This document shows, piece after piece, positions 42,350 to 51,361 of a stretch of 54,437 nucleotides of DNA. The stretch covers positions 1 to 54,437 of the forward strand of contig CADBEI010000025.1 in NCBI GenBank assembly GCA_902793695.1, given 5' to 3'. The stretch is from an uncultured Pseudomonadota bacterium (GTDB taxonomy: Bacteria > Pseudomonadota > Alphaproteobacteria > RF32 > CAG-239). Position 1 is the stretch's first letter; every line of letters starts with the position of its first letter. The notes below the pieces were generated by a model. That model ran no database searches. It was not told where the DNA came from and was given only the letters and a program-made list of their open reading frames with translations. The translations under genes were made by a program, and so were the position numbers.

Positions 42350-43474
42350 TTAGTCCTCTTTTCGAATATTCAGCACCACATATTCCGATTTGGTGCCGGT
42401 TTTGAATTTGATTGCCCAATCGGAAATACCGGAAGTAACAATAAAATCGGTATTATTGCGTTTTTCATAACCATATATACGGTCGTTGGCACCAATCCAT
42501 TTACCCACCTGATTGAACGGCCATAGCTGTCCGCCGTGCGTATGTCCGGAAAGCACCAAATCTACGCCGGATTTTGCTTGTGCGGCATAATCGGTAGGCT
42601 GATGGTCCAAAACTATTGAATACTTATTCATATCAAGCGCGGCGGTTATTTCTGCCATTGATTTTCGCTGATGATGCATTTCTTTAACCTCGGAAAAATC
42701 GCGGCGTCCGATAATATAAAACGCATCGCCGATCAGAGCCGTTTCATCGCGCAAAACCGTAATGCCGTTATTCTGTAACCGAGCAACCAGTTCATCTGCG
42801 CTGAAACCGCGGTGAGATGCTCCGTAATAGCCTTTATCGTGATTGCCGAACACAAAATAAACTCCGTATTTTGTTTGTAAAGAGCCGAGAGCGCGGGTAG
42901 AGGAAATCATATTTTCGAGCGAGGTATCATCATCAACGTAATCGCCGACAATCACAACCGCATCCGGATTTTCGGCCTGCATTGTCGCAATATACTCGGC
43001 AAATTTATCGGCATTAAAGGTGGTGCCGATATGTGAGTCGGCAAACATTACGATTTTGAGATTTTCAATATTTTTGGCGGTAACGAGATTATATTCGGTA
43101 CGCCAAACGTTGTGTGCCGCGTACCATCCGTAAATCAGCGCGGCGAGGGCGATTATAACGGCGCAAGAGCCGGAATAATAGCGCTTAAACGGTTGTTTGC
43201 GCAGTTTCTCCGTCAAGAAGAATATAAAATCGCAAATCAGCCAAGCCAGAGCAAAATAAACAATGCAGACAATCGCATTCATAAAATTGAGCAGCCAACA
43301 CAACACGCCGAAACCACCGAATACAATACCGCCGCCGATAAAAGCTTTGCGCTTCTCGTCTTCTTTGGTCAGGCGACGAATAAAGCCGAATTTGCATACG
43401 CGGTTACTGACATATACCAGTGCCATACCGGTAATAATCAGCGTTGTCCACATAATGATAATCCACATTGTCAT
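42350..43474 (-). CDS. Membrane-anchored metallophosphoesterase
   Basis: The 374-residue protein has about four N-terminal membrane helices (to residue 120) followed by a calcineurin-like domain. The two-metal site is complete: FADSHIG, VIVGDYVDDD, FVFGNHDKGYYG and VLSGHTHGGQLWP. Relatives such as YkoQ or YaeI act on lipid pyrophosphates or nucleotides at the membrane. A 33-bp duplication covers its ribosome binding site (43473-43538). Substrate unknown. Confidence 0.88.
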   Translation of the reverse strand: MTMWIIIMWTTLIITGMALVYVSNRVCKFGFIRRLTKEDEKRKAFIGGGIVFGGFGVLCWLLNFMNAIVCIVYFALAWLICDFIFFLTEKLRKQPFKRYYSGSCAVIIALAALIYGWYAAHNVWRTEYNLVTAKNIENLKIVMFADSHIGTTFNADKFAEYIATMQAENPDAVVIVGDYVDDDTSLENMISSTRALGSLQTKYGVYFVFGNHDKGYYGASHRGFSADELVARLQNNGITVLRDETALIGDAFYIIGRRDFSEVKEMHHQRKSMAEITAALDMNKYSIVLDHQPTDYAAQAKSGVDLVLSGHTHGGQLWPFNQVGKWIGANDRIYGYEKRNNTDFIVTSGISDWAIKFKTGTKSEYVVLNIRKED

Positions 43475-43538
43475 TTATCTTTGCTCCATCATTTTAATAT
43501 TTGCGATTTATCTTTGCTCCATCATTTTAATATTTGCG
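43473..43538. repeat. 33-bp tandem duplication at the metallophosphoesterase start
   Basis: Bases 43473-43505 are repeated exactly at 43506-43538. On the minus strand each copy contains ATGATGGAGCAAAGATAA, that is, a GGAG site inside a five-codon frame (MMEQR) that stops at the gene's start. So the translation start region is doubled. Confidence 0.85.
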
Positions 43539-43577
43539 GAAGTATAATATTTTGCGTCGCAACTATCAAGTTTTTTC

Positions 43578-43606
43578 TTGACACTTGTCGAAAAAATTGC
43601 TACAAC
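43578..43606 (+). promoter_or_regulatory. Predicted promoter in a gene-free stretch
   Basis: TTGACA (43578-43583), a 17-base spacer and TACAAC (43601-43606) predict a start near 43613. No open frame follows; a terminator lies at 44033-44070. Confidence 0.5.
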
Positions 43607-43612
43607 GCAGGC

Positions 43613-44070
43613 GAATTTGAATTTTTATGATATTACTAACTAACACTATATATTGGTTTAAGACAATTTGTACCTATGCAAGCGTGAATAGCAATATGTG
43701 AAAACGCCATTTGAATGCTAAACAGGAAATCTGCTCAACACCGCAATCGGTTGTCCCTTTGATTCCGCGAGGATGAGAAGTTGTCGCCGGCATCCCGGTT
43801 TGAGGTGATTCTTGCAAGTAGTGGCAAGCGAAAGCAAGCGTTCTTGATGAATGTCAATAACTGTTAACGGGTGACAAGCGGCCCCGGCATATCGAATGTT
43901 TGTCTTAAAATCGTCGGGCAGGTTCGCAAATGACCTCCTCGGAAGCAAAAACAATGACAAACAGTTGAGTTGGTTTGGAAGCAACCATTCTCGTAATTTG
44001 CGCGTGAAGCATTCTGTTTTAGTTTTGCGCTTAAGCCTTTGACACGAGTTGTCAGAGGCTTTCTTTTTTT
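43613..44070 (+). ncRNA. Candidate RNA gene, about 455 nt, family unknown
   Basis: Between the promoter at 43578-43606 and the terminator at 44033-44070 there is no supported plus-strand gene in about 450 bases, while GC content is higher than in nearby intergenic DNA. Local hairpins are visible, for example CTTGC/GCAAG near 43812-43829. I searched by eye for conserved parts of RNase P RNA, tmRNA and group II introns and found none. A minus-strand frame (43718-43984) has no binding site and is probably chance. A relic of foreign DNA is the main alternative. Confidence 0.35.
44033..44070 (+). terminator. Rho-independent terminator
   Basis: A 12-bp stem with one mismatch (AAGCCTTTGACA, 44033-44044, with 44050-44061) followed by TC and a T run. 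It ends the candidate RNA before the four-gene membrane cassette. Confidence 0.8.
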
Positions 44071-44179
44071 ATAAACACGTTTTTTTAGTTTGACTCCGAA
44101 AGTTTTTTTATTTAAGGTGCAAATACAAAAATTATAATTATAGCGAAAAATTATTAACGTAAATAAAATATTATTGCTT

Positions 44180-44671
44180 ATGGAACATTACATTGAAGGT
44201 CGTGTTATCTTGGGACTGTTGTGCCTGATACACTTGTTTGCCGGTTATGCGCTTAAAGTACCTTGGGGACATATCAACAAAAAGGTGCTTAACGGCTTTT
44301 TCTTAACCGAACTTGTTGCAGTGACGGCGTATATCATTTACGACAATCTGCAAACGCCTCCGCACGACGGTTGGACACTCGCCGTTATCGGCTATCTCTT
44401 TGTGTATGCCTTAATTCTGATGACTTGGGCCGGATATAGCAGTTATACCGGACTTGACGAGGATAAGGTTTATGAAATAACCATCAAGGAGCGCATTTAC
44501 TTTTTAAATGACTTTTACTTAAGAGGGACGGTCATTGATGAGGGAAAGGAAATCGAAGTTTTGTTGCCTTATGCGCCGGAGTTGGTTGCAGCAGCCAGAA
44601 ACGGCAAAAAGCAAAATGTTAAATTCGATAGATTTCTCAAACATTGGTATATTCTGGTAAAGTGTGTGTAA
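44180..44671 (+). CDS. Membrane protein of unknown function (cassette gene 1)
   Basis: The 163-residue protein has three hydrophobic segments (about 8-26, 38-56, 66-86), then a soluble part KVYEITIKERIYFLNDFYLRGTVIDEG. The start ATG lies in TATTGCTTATGG with no Shine-Dalgarno site, unlike almost all other genes in the window. It is the first of four genes with gaps of 8 to 19 bases, all with similar starts. No family is recognised. The lack of a ribosome binding site suggests a Bacteroidetes origin. Confidence 0.6.
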   Translation: MEHYIEGRVILGLLCLIHLFAGYALKVPWGHINKKVLNGFFLTELVAVTAYIIYDNLQTPPHDGWTLAVIGYLFVYALILMTWAGYSSYTGLDEDKVYEITIKERIYFLNDFYLRGTVIDEGKEIEVLLPYAPELVAAARNGKKQNVKFDRFLKHWYILVKCV

Positions 44672-44690
44672 ACCCTAAACATAATTGCTT

Positions 44691-45200
44691 ATGGAAAAGA
44701 TTTTTTCTGCCAGAAACATTGTCGGCTTGATACTGTTTATTTTAACAGGTATTTTTGCCGCTTTGAGCATTCATTTTGATGTGTTTACGCCTTTTTTCAG
44801 AGGGCTTCAAACCCCCGATGATTATGTCGCAATAGGTGTAATCGCGCTGATTTTCGGGCCTTGGTTTGTTTTGTTTTTATTTCCGGTGTTTGTCAGTATT
44901 TGTGATTACATCGAGGACAAATATGGTAAGAAGCAACATTTATTGAATGCCGTTTGGCTGATTTTGTGTTGTGCATTTGCTTATTTTGCGGGTAATTTTC
45001 CGAATGTTTTAATAAAAATCGGTCAACTGTCTGCTGTGAGCGAACTCTCTATCCAGTTATATCGCTTGGTGATTATCTTCGTAACATTGTTTTTGTTATG
45101 TTGGCTTTGTCACTTGGTTGATTATTACAAACACCTTTTGGAATATCTCAGAACACCAATGAGAAAACCACGGGGCGAAAATATTGTAAGTGCAAACTAA
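44691..45200 (+). CDS. Membrane protein of unknown function (cassette gene 2)
   Basis: The 169-residue protein begins MEKIFSARNIVGLILFILTG and has about four membrane segments (10-28, 44-70, 84-102, 126-148). It is preceded by AATTGCTTATG, the same start context as its neighbour upstream, again without Shine-Dalgarno. The C-terminal tail is basic (TPMRKPRGENI). No family is recognised. Confidence 0.6.
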   Translation: MEKIFSARNIVGLILFILTGIFAALSIHFDVFTPFFRGLQTPDDYVAIGVIALIFGPWFVLFLFPVFVSICDYIEDKYGKKQHLLNAVWLILCCAFAYFAGNFPNVLIKIGQLSAVSELSIQLYRLVIIFVTLFLLCWLCHLVDYYKHLLEYLRTPMRKPRGENIVSAN

Positions 45201-45213
45201 ATAATAAACGCGT

Positions 45214-45597
45214 ATGGAAAGAACAGATGAAGCCATTGCTCTGTTTAAGAAACAGTATGGTAAAACTCCGAAAGAGGCAGGTTTTCCGGTAATCGGCATT
45301 TATGAAAGGCAGAGTGCTTTTCTGTATGCCGCCTCCGAAGAAGCAATCAAGTCCTACAAAACCGAGCAGAATATCATCCGTGGGACGATGTTCTGGGCTT
45401 TGTTGCCATTGATCTTGGTAATGATAAACTATTTTGATGCCGTGGAACGGTATCAAGAGATGTTTCATTGGCGTTGTGTGGTAAGCTACGTCTTTCTGGC
45501 TATTTGGCTTGTTGTGGTTGTTACCTTATACATTAAGGTGCTTAAACTGGGCAAGAAGTTCAAGTTAGGTAAAAACATTACCTATCTGAACTACTAA
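45214..45597 (+). CDS. Small membrane protein of unknown function (cassette gene 3)
   Basis: The 127-residue protein has a soluble N-terminal part (MERTDEAIALFKKQYGKTPK) and two membrane segments (about 52-70 and 84-106), with a basic end. The start lies in AAACGCGTATGG, without Shine-Dalgarno. The soluble part may face the cytoplasm. No family is recognised. Confidence 0.55.
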   Translation: MERTDEAIALFKKQYGKTPKEAGFPVIGIYERQSAFLYAASEEAIKSYKTEQNIIRGTMFWALLPLILVMINYFDAVERYQEMFHWRCVVSYVFLAIWLVVVVTLYIKVLKLGKKFKLGKNITYLNY

Positions 45598-45608
45598 AGT
45601 AATTGCGT

Positions 45609-46025
45609 ATGAGAAAGTTAGTCTTTGCGTTAATTGCCGCGCTTAGTGTAGCGTTAACCGGTTGTTCTGCCTTTGACAGTGAACCGATTAAGCCGAAAAT
45701 CATCGGCACCGGCAATCTGCAATATGAGGCAAAAAGCGGTACTTGGTTTGTGGTTGTTGACTCAACTCAATATACCGTTGCCCAAACGCAGAGTTTTGAG
45801 CCGGTTGAGGAAATGCTGGTGACGATATTCACCTCACCGCGCAAGACCGGAGTGCAAGCCGTTATCGGCCATCAATCAGTTGAGCAAATTGAGGATTTGT
45901 ATCACAGAAATTATACAGTTTTGATTGTTCTTGCAGTCATACTCCTCGGCATTGTACTGGTGAGTATTCACGAAAATGCAAAAAGAAAGTCTACTGAAGT
46001 TCCTGTGGTAAATGCTGATGTCTGA
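45609..46025 (+). CDS. Lipoprotein with C-terminal membrane helix (cassette gene 4)
   Basis: The 138-residue product starts MRKLVFALIAALSVALTGCS, a lipoprotein signal with the cysteine at residue 19. A small beta-rich domain follows (GTGNLQYEAKSGTWFVVVDS) and then a C-terminal membrane helix (about 104-122, TVLIVLAVILLGIVLVSI). A lipid anchor plus a second helix is unusual. Start context AATTGCGTATG, without Shine-Dalgarno. No family is recognised. Confidence 0.6.
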   Translation: MRKLVFALIAALSVALTGCSAFDSEPIKPKIIGTGNLQYEAKSGTWFVVVDSTQYTVAQTQSFEPVEEMLVTIFTSPRKTGVQAVIGHQSVEQIEDLYHRNYTVLIVLAVILLGIVLVSIHENAKRKSTEVPVVNADV

Positions 46026-46030
46026 AATTT

Positions 46031-46068
46031 AAATCCCCCGCCGCTTAACCGCCGCGAGGGATTTTTTT
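46031..46068. terminator. Rho-independent terminator, left copy
   Basis: AAATCCC...GGGATTT with an inner CCGC/GCGG pairing and seven T residues. It is nearly identical to the terminator at 46256-46297; the two flank a palindromic element. Confidence 0.75.
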
Positions 46069-46072
46069 ATTA

Positions 46073-46225
46073 TTGTCATACCTCGCACGATGCGGTGTAT
46101 TCGTGCGTCAAGGTATCTCGACTTTTGGCACGCTAGTGCCACTTCCGAATCATATAAAATAAAGCGCTGCGCAAAGATAAGATCCCTTGACGAAGTGACG
46201 CACAGCGCACTTCGAGGGATGACAA
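46073..46225. repeat. Palindromic element with terminal inverted repeats (MITE-like)
   Basis: The ends TTGTCATACCTCG (46073-46085) and CGAGGGATGACAA (46213-46225) are inverted repeats with one mismatch. The interior is also largely self-complementary (GTGCGTCAAGG on the left against CCTTGACGAAGTGACGCAC on the right). The element is 153 bp with no gene. It resembles the short palindromic repeats seen in Rickettsiales. Confidence 0.7.
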
Positions 46226-46255
46226 GTTGTTTTTTATGTGCTTTGCAAAAAAAAC

Positions 46256-46297
46256 AAAAATCCCCCGCCACCTAACCGCCGCGAGGGATTTTTTTTG
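46256..46297. terminator. Rho-independent terminator of proS, right copy
   Basis: AAATCCC...GGGATTT with inner GC pairing and T runs on both strands. It lies 14 bases beyond the repaired proS stop codon on the minus strand. Confidence 0.8.
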
Positions 46298-46310
46298 TTT
46301 GCGCCGCCGT

Positions 46311-47773
46311 TTAGTACGAGCGGGCGTAAATAACGTCCATTGTCGCCGGTTTGCCGGTCAACAGGCATACGCCTTCCGTGCCGCTCTGGTCAAACGGAAT
46401 GCAGCGGATGGTAATTTTCATCGACTTCAAGATTTCTTCCGTAGCCGTATCGCCGCACCATTTGCCGCGCACAAACGCGACTTTACCCCCGGTGTTTTGA
46501 TATCGGTGCGAATGTTGTCTTGCAGACGCTTTTGTGCCTTGGCAAACATCAGCTGTTGCAATTCTTCCAGACGCTTGCCGGCGGTTTCAACAAATTCCTC
46601 CGCTTGCATAATTTTCTTGCCTTCCGGCTGCCCGATGAAAATCCGTTCCTTAATCATTAAGCCGTTATTTTCAACATCGCGCGGACCGATTTCGCAAACC
46701 ATAGGCGCACCTTTTCTAATCCATTCCCAAACCTTATCGACGCTGTTTTTATCGCGGGTATCAACCTTGATTCGCAGCTTTTCGCCGAACGCTGATTTTA
46801 ATTTAAGTTGTGCTTGAATTTTATTAATATAACTCATTATTTTTTCAGCATCTTCCGGTTTTTTAATCAGCGGAACAATCACAATCTGATACGGTGCAAC
46901 GTGCGGTGGAACCACCATACCGTCATCGTCGGCGTGGCACATAATCGTCCCGCCGATTAAGCGCGTGGAAACACCCCACGAGGTGGTATAAGCATATTCC
47001 AATTCATTATTCTGATTGGTGAATTTAATATCCGCCGACTTGGCAAAGTTCTGTCCCAAAAAGTGCGTGGTTCCGGCTTGCAAAGCTTTTCCGTCCTGCA
47101 TCATCGCCTCAATACAATAGGTGTCAATCGCCCCCGGAAACTTTTCGTGCTCCGGCTTGCGACCGACCAACACCGGCATTGCCAATGCGTTTTCGGAAAA
47201 GTCGCGATAAACTTCGAGCATTTTTACGGTTTCCGCTTCCGCTTCTTTCATACTGGCGTGTACGGTATGACCTTCCTGCCATAAAAATTCGCGTGTGCGC
47301 AAAAACAGGCGCGGACGCATTTCCCAACGCACCACATTGGCCCATTGATTAAGTAAAATCGGCAAATCGCGATATGATTTTACCCATTTGGCAAATGAGT
47401 CGGCAATAATCGTTTCCGATGTCGGACGCACAATCAGCGGTTCTTCCAGCGGAGAAGCCGGTTTTAACTTACCGTCTTCATTAATCAAACGCGAGTGCGT
47501 AACCACCGCCATTTCTTTGGCAAAACCTTCAACGTGGTCAGCTTCTTTTTGGAAAAAGGAGAGGGGAATAAACATCGGAAAATAATAGTTTTCGTGGCCG
47601 GTTTCCTTGATTTTTTCATCTAAAACGCGTTGAATACGTTCCCACAAACCATATCCCCACGCCTTCATTACCATACAGCCCGGAGATACCGAATTTTCGG
47701 CCATATCGGCTTCTGATACCACATTTTGGTACCATTCCGGATAATTTTGTTTGCGTGTTGTTTTCATTGCCAT
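46311..47773 (-). CDS. proS: Prolyl-tRNA synthetase, frameshifted near the C-terminus
   Basis: The start at 47773 has GGAG upstream. The protein belongs to the compact, eukaryote/archaeal-like ProRS type without the inserted editing domain (YPEWYQNVVSEADMAENS, PTSETIIADSFAKW, class II motifs). Read as is, the frame diverges at the five-C run 46486-46490 and stops at 46427. One more base restores GGKVAFVRGKWCGDTATEE to the end in ARSY, about 487 residues, stop at 46311-46313. It attaches proline to its tRNA. Last gene of the rpmI-rplT-pheS-pheT-proS unit. Confidence 0.92.
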
Positions 47774-47783
47774 ATTTTTTCTC

Positions 47784-50171
47784 CTATCTCAATTCGCCGC
47801 CGGTTTTTTTACCGACCTCTACAATCACTTTATTCATCAGATTTTCGATATCTTTATCGGTAAACGTCTGCTCAATCGGCTGGAAAGTCAAACTGATTGC
47901 CACCGATTTTTTGCCGCTCGGCAAGGTAATACCCTCATAAATATCGAAAATGCGCACATCTGTAATATGCTCGCGGTCGGCATTTTTGGCAGCGGATATA
48001 ATTGCCGCGGCGCTGACACTTTTATCTACCACAAAAGCCAAGTCTTTATCTACCGGTTGAAACGGCGAAAGCTCGAGTTTTTTGCGTGCTTTGCCCGCAG
48101 TTTGCCGCGGTAACGGTATGTTATTCAAATTAACTTCAAACGCCACCACGCGTGACTTAATATCCAAAGCTTTTAATATTGCCGGATGAATCTCGCCGAA
48201 ATATGCCAGTACGTTTTTGCCGAGGCGGATAACGCCGGAGCGTCCCGGATGGTAATAACTCGGCGCGTCGGTCGTAATCTGCGGATTTTCATACGGGCCT
48301 TTGGCGGCTGCGATTACCGCCAATGCATCGGCTTTGGCATCATACACATCATAATCGCGTGCCGTATGCGCCCAATCTTTGGCCGAAGTCTGACCGCAAC
48401 GAATACCGCTTGCCGCGGTGTATTGTTCTTGCGGATGACGGCCGGTAAACACCGGACCCACCTCAAACAAGGCCATATTTGGATAGCCGCGGGCAATATT
48501 GTTTTTAACCGCTGTCAGCAAATTCGGTAAAATCGACGGACGCATTTCGTTGAGTTCTTTAACAATCGGATTTTGCAACAAAATAGCTTCATTGCCGTTG
48601 CGGAAATATTGCGCGATTTCGCTGTCAGCAAAACTCCATGTCACGGTTTCATACATTCCGCGAGATGCCAGTTCGTGCTTAATCACCACGGCATTATGCT
48701 GCATCGGTGTCAAAATCGGCTTCGGCAGATTATCGTGCGGCAGTGATACCGCCGGAATCTTATCGGTTCCGACCATACGCACGATTTCTTCGATTAAATC
48801 CTGCTCGCATTCAATATCACCGCGCCAACTCGGAGATACGGCCTTGATTTTGTTGTTTTCAAGCGATACCTCGAAGCCCAAATGACGCAAAATTTCCATC
48901 GATTTTTCGGCACTCACGTCCAATCCGGCAAATGTTTTCATCCGTTCCGGACGCAGATAAGCTACTTGCGGTTGATAATTATCTTCCGTTCCGACAACCG
49001 TCAAATCCGACGCTTCGCCGCCGCAAATGCTTATAATGAGCTGTGTGGCATAATCCGAACCGCTGATGTTTGATTTCGGGTCAACCCAACGTTCATAACG
49101 ATAGCGCGAGTCCGAATCAATTTGCAATCTGCGACCGGTTTTGGCAATACATTCCGGCTTAAATAAGGCACATTCCAGTAACACGTTTACGGTATTTTCC
49201 GTACAACCCTTTTTCAAGCCTCCCATAATGCCGCCCAAACATTGTACGCCTTCTTCGTCACAAATACCCAAAGCAAAGTCGGACAATTCGTATTCTTTTT
49301 CGTTCAGTGCCGTAAATTTTTCGCCGTTATGTGCCATACGAATGGTAAGAGCCCCCTTGAGTTTATCAGCATCAAAAACGTGCAACGGGCGCGCCAAATC
49401 ATAATTGATGTAATTGGTTACGTCCACCAGCGGCGAAATCGAATGAATACCGATGGCATTCAGACGGTCTTTCATCCACTTCGGAGTTTCGGCGCGATTA
49501 TTGACGCTCTTGATATAACGACCGGTATAAACCGGACATTCACTTGCGCATTCCACCGTGATTTTTATCGGATTGGCAAATTTTGCCGGTGTTTTGGTGA
49601 TATTAAGCGGTTTCAACGTGCCCAATCCGGCTGCGGCCAAATCGCGGGCAATACCGCGTACACCCAGACATTCGGCACGGTTAGGAGTTATCGATACTTC
49701 CACCACCGGATCAATGTTCAATACATCGGCCGCCGGAGCCCCGATAGGTGTATCTGCAGGCAATTCGATAATCGCATCATGTGCCGTTCCCAAACCGATT
49801 TCATCTACCGCACACATCATACCGCAACTTTCCACACCGCGGATGGTGGCGCGTTTCAAACGCTCGTTAAACAGCGGAATCAACGTTCCTTCACGAGCAA
49901 AAATACCGATAAGTCCTTCACGCACATTCGGCGCACCGCATACAACCTGATATTTATTGGTTCCGTCGTTTACACATAAAACGTGCAGTTTATCGGCATC
50001 GGGATGATTTTCCACACTGTCAATGCGAGCCGTGATAAAATCCTTTAAACCGGCACGCGGATCGGTAACTTCTTCAACTTCCAAGCCGATATTGTTCAGT
50101 GTATCGCAAATTTCTTCCAACGTTGCCGTGGTATCTAAATGTTCTTTAAGCCAAGATAATGTGAATTTCAT
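47784..50171 (-). CDS. pheT: Phenylalanyl-tRNA synthetase beta chain
   Basis: The start MKFTLSWLKEHLDTTATLEE follows GGAGG and overlaps the pheS stop by ATGA. The 795-residue protein has the N-terminal tRNA-binding EMAP-like domain, B3/B4 editing region (AECLGVRGIARDLAAAGLG), B5 domain, and the C-terminal FDX-ACB anticodon-binding domain ending in GKKSVAISLTFQP. It forms the alpha2beta2 enzyme with PheS. It is 10 bases from the proS start. Confidence 0.96.
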   Translation of the reverse strand: MKFTLSWLKEHLDTTATLEEICDTLNNIGLEVEEVTDPRAGLKDFITARIDSVENHPDADKLHVLCVNDGTNKYQVVCGAPNVREGLIGIFAREGTLIPLFNERLKRATIRGVESCGMMCAVDEIGLGTAHDAIIELPADTPIGAPAADVLNIDPVVEVSITPNRAECLGVRGIARDLAAAGLGTLKPLNITKTPAKFANPIKITVECASECPVYTGRYIKSVNNRAETPKWMKDRLNAIGIHSISPLVDVTNYINYDLARPLHVFDADKLKGALTIRMAHNGEKFTALNEKEYELSDFALGICDEEGVQCLGGIMGGLKKGCTENTVNVLLECALFKPECIAKTGRRLQIDSDSRYRYERWVDPKSNISGSDYATQLIISICGGEASDLTVVGTEDNYQPQVAYLRPERMKTFAGLDVSAEKSMEILRHLGFEVSLENNKIKAVSPSWRGDIECEQDLIEEIVRMVGTDKIPAVSLPHDNLPKPILTPMQHNAVVIKHELASRGMYETVTWSFADSEIAQYFRNGNEAILLQNPIVKELNEMRPSILPNLLTAVKNNIARGYPNMALFEVGPVFTGRHPQEQYTAASGIRCGQTSAKDWAHTARDYDVYDAKADALAVIAAAKGPYENPQITTDAPSYYHPGRSGVIRLGKNVLAYFGEIHPAILKALDIKSRVVAFEVNLNNIPLPRQTAGKARKKLELSPFQPVDKDLAFVVDKSVSAAAIISAAKNADREHITDVRIFDIYEGITLPSGKKSVAISLTFQPIEQTFTDKDIENLMNKVIVEVGKKTGGELR

Positions 50172-51277
50172 CGTGCCAATCCTCCGTTGTTGCTCAAACC
50201 GTCTGTCATTGAAGAAAAGTCGAGCGGGGTAAATCCGTAATGTTTCAGCCAACGCACATCCGATTCAAAGAACGTACGCAAATCCGGAATGCCGTATTTC
50301 AGCATTGCCAAGCGGTCAATACCCATGCCGAAGGCAAATCCCTGATATTCATCCGGATTGATACCGCCGGCACGCAAAACGTTCGGATGCACCATACCGC
50401 AACCCAAAACCTCCAACCAATCGTTTCCTGCGCCGATTTTGAGTTCGGTCTTACTCTTTAAGCAACCGATATCCATCTCGATTGACGGTTCGGTAAACGG
50501 AAAATACGACGGACGGTAACGCACCGGCAAATCATCCAGTTCAAAAAATGCCTTCATAAAGTCGTGCAGACAACCCTTAAGGTGTGCCAAAGTTATGTTT
50601 TTATCAATTACCAAGCCTTCAACCTGATGAAACATCGGTGTATGTGTGGCGTCATAATCGGAACGATAAGTACGTCCCATGGCGATAATCCGAATGGGAG
50701 GTTGCTGTTTTTCCATCGTGCGGATTTGTACGCCGGAAGTATGGGTGCGGATAACGTATGCCGTTTCCATATCAAACGGTTTTTCCGGATTGTTGTTTAA
50801 ATAAAAAGTGTCTTGCATTTGGCGAGCAGGGTGATTTACCGGCATATTGAGCGCATTAAAGTTATGAAACTGGTCTTCAATATCCGGACCTTCGGCAACT
50901 TCAAACCCCATCTGGCCGAAGATTGCCGCCACTTCTTCATATATTTTGGAAACCGGATGAATACGTCCCTGTGTTTCCGGACTCACCGGCAGAGTAACAT
51001 CAAGCGTCTCGCTTTTAAGTTTTTCATTTAAGGCTTTTTCTTCCAAAAACTTCTTTTGCGCCTCAATAGCTTCTTCAATCTTGGATTTTACAATGTTCAA
51101 ACCTTTACCGAGCGAAATTTTTTCTTCCAAAGGTAACGAGCCCAAACTTTTCATCATTTCGGTCAGTTTACCTTTTTTACCCAAGACGGCAACTCTGATG
51201 TCGTCCAATTCTTTTAATATGGCGGAGTTATTGATTTTATCCAACACTTCGTCTTTTAATTCTTCTAAATTTTCCAT
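50168..51277 (-). CDS. pheS: Phenylalanyl-tRNA synthetase alpha chain
   Basis: The start MENLEELKDEVLDKINNSAI follows AAGG; upstream codons belong to the leader. The 369-residue protein has the N-terminal coiled coil (to about 100) and the class II catalytic core: motif 1 GFEVAEGPDIEDQFHNFNALN, motif 2 FHQVEGLVIDKN, motif 3 GFAFGMGIDRLAMLKYG. The short 3' end GGLAR overlaps pheT. An attenuator-like hairpin precedes it. Confidence 0.96.
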   Translation of the reverse strand: MENLEELKDEVLDKINNSAILKELDDIRVAVLGKKGKLTEMMKSLGSLPLEEKISLGKGLNIVKSKIEEAIEAQKKFLEEKALNEKLKSETLDVTLPVSPETQGRIHPVSKIYEEVAAIFGQMGFEVAEGPDIEDQFHNFNALNMPVNHPARQMQDTFYLNNNPEKPFDMETAYVIRTHTSGVQIRTMEKQQPPIRIIAMGRTYRSDYDATHTPMFHQVEGLVIDKNITLAHLKGCLHDFMKAFFELDDLPVRYRPSYFPFTEPSIEMDIGCLKSKTELKIGAGNDWLEVLGCGMVHPNVLRAGGINPDEYQGFAFGMGIDRLAMLKYGIPDLRTFFESDVRWLKHYGFTPLDFSSMTDGLSNNGGLAR

Positions 51278-51296
51278 AATCAGCAACCTTTGTTTA

Positions 51297-51342
51297 AAAT
51301 AAAAAGAGTTAACCCGGAAACACCAAGCCAACTCTTTTTATT
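51297..51342 (-). terminator. Terminator or attenuator between rplT and pheS
   Basis: AAAAAGAGTT (51301-51310) pairs with 51330-51339 across a 19-base loop; on the minus strand U-rich sequence follows. It lies between rplT and pheS, where pheST operons often carry an attenuator, and may tune synthetase output. Confidence 0.65.
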
Positions 51343-51361
51343 GATTTATTGTATCTGTAAC

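Noticed and set aside
43718..43984. Minus-strand open frame of 88 codons
   Set aside because: It lacks a binding site and a recognisable product and lies across a candidate plus-strand RNA.
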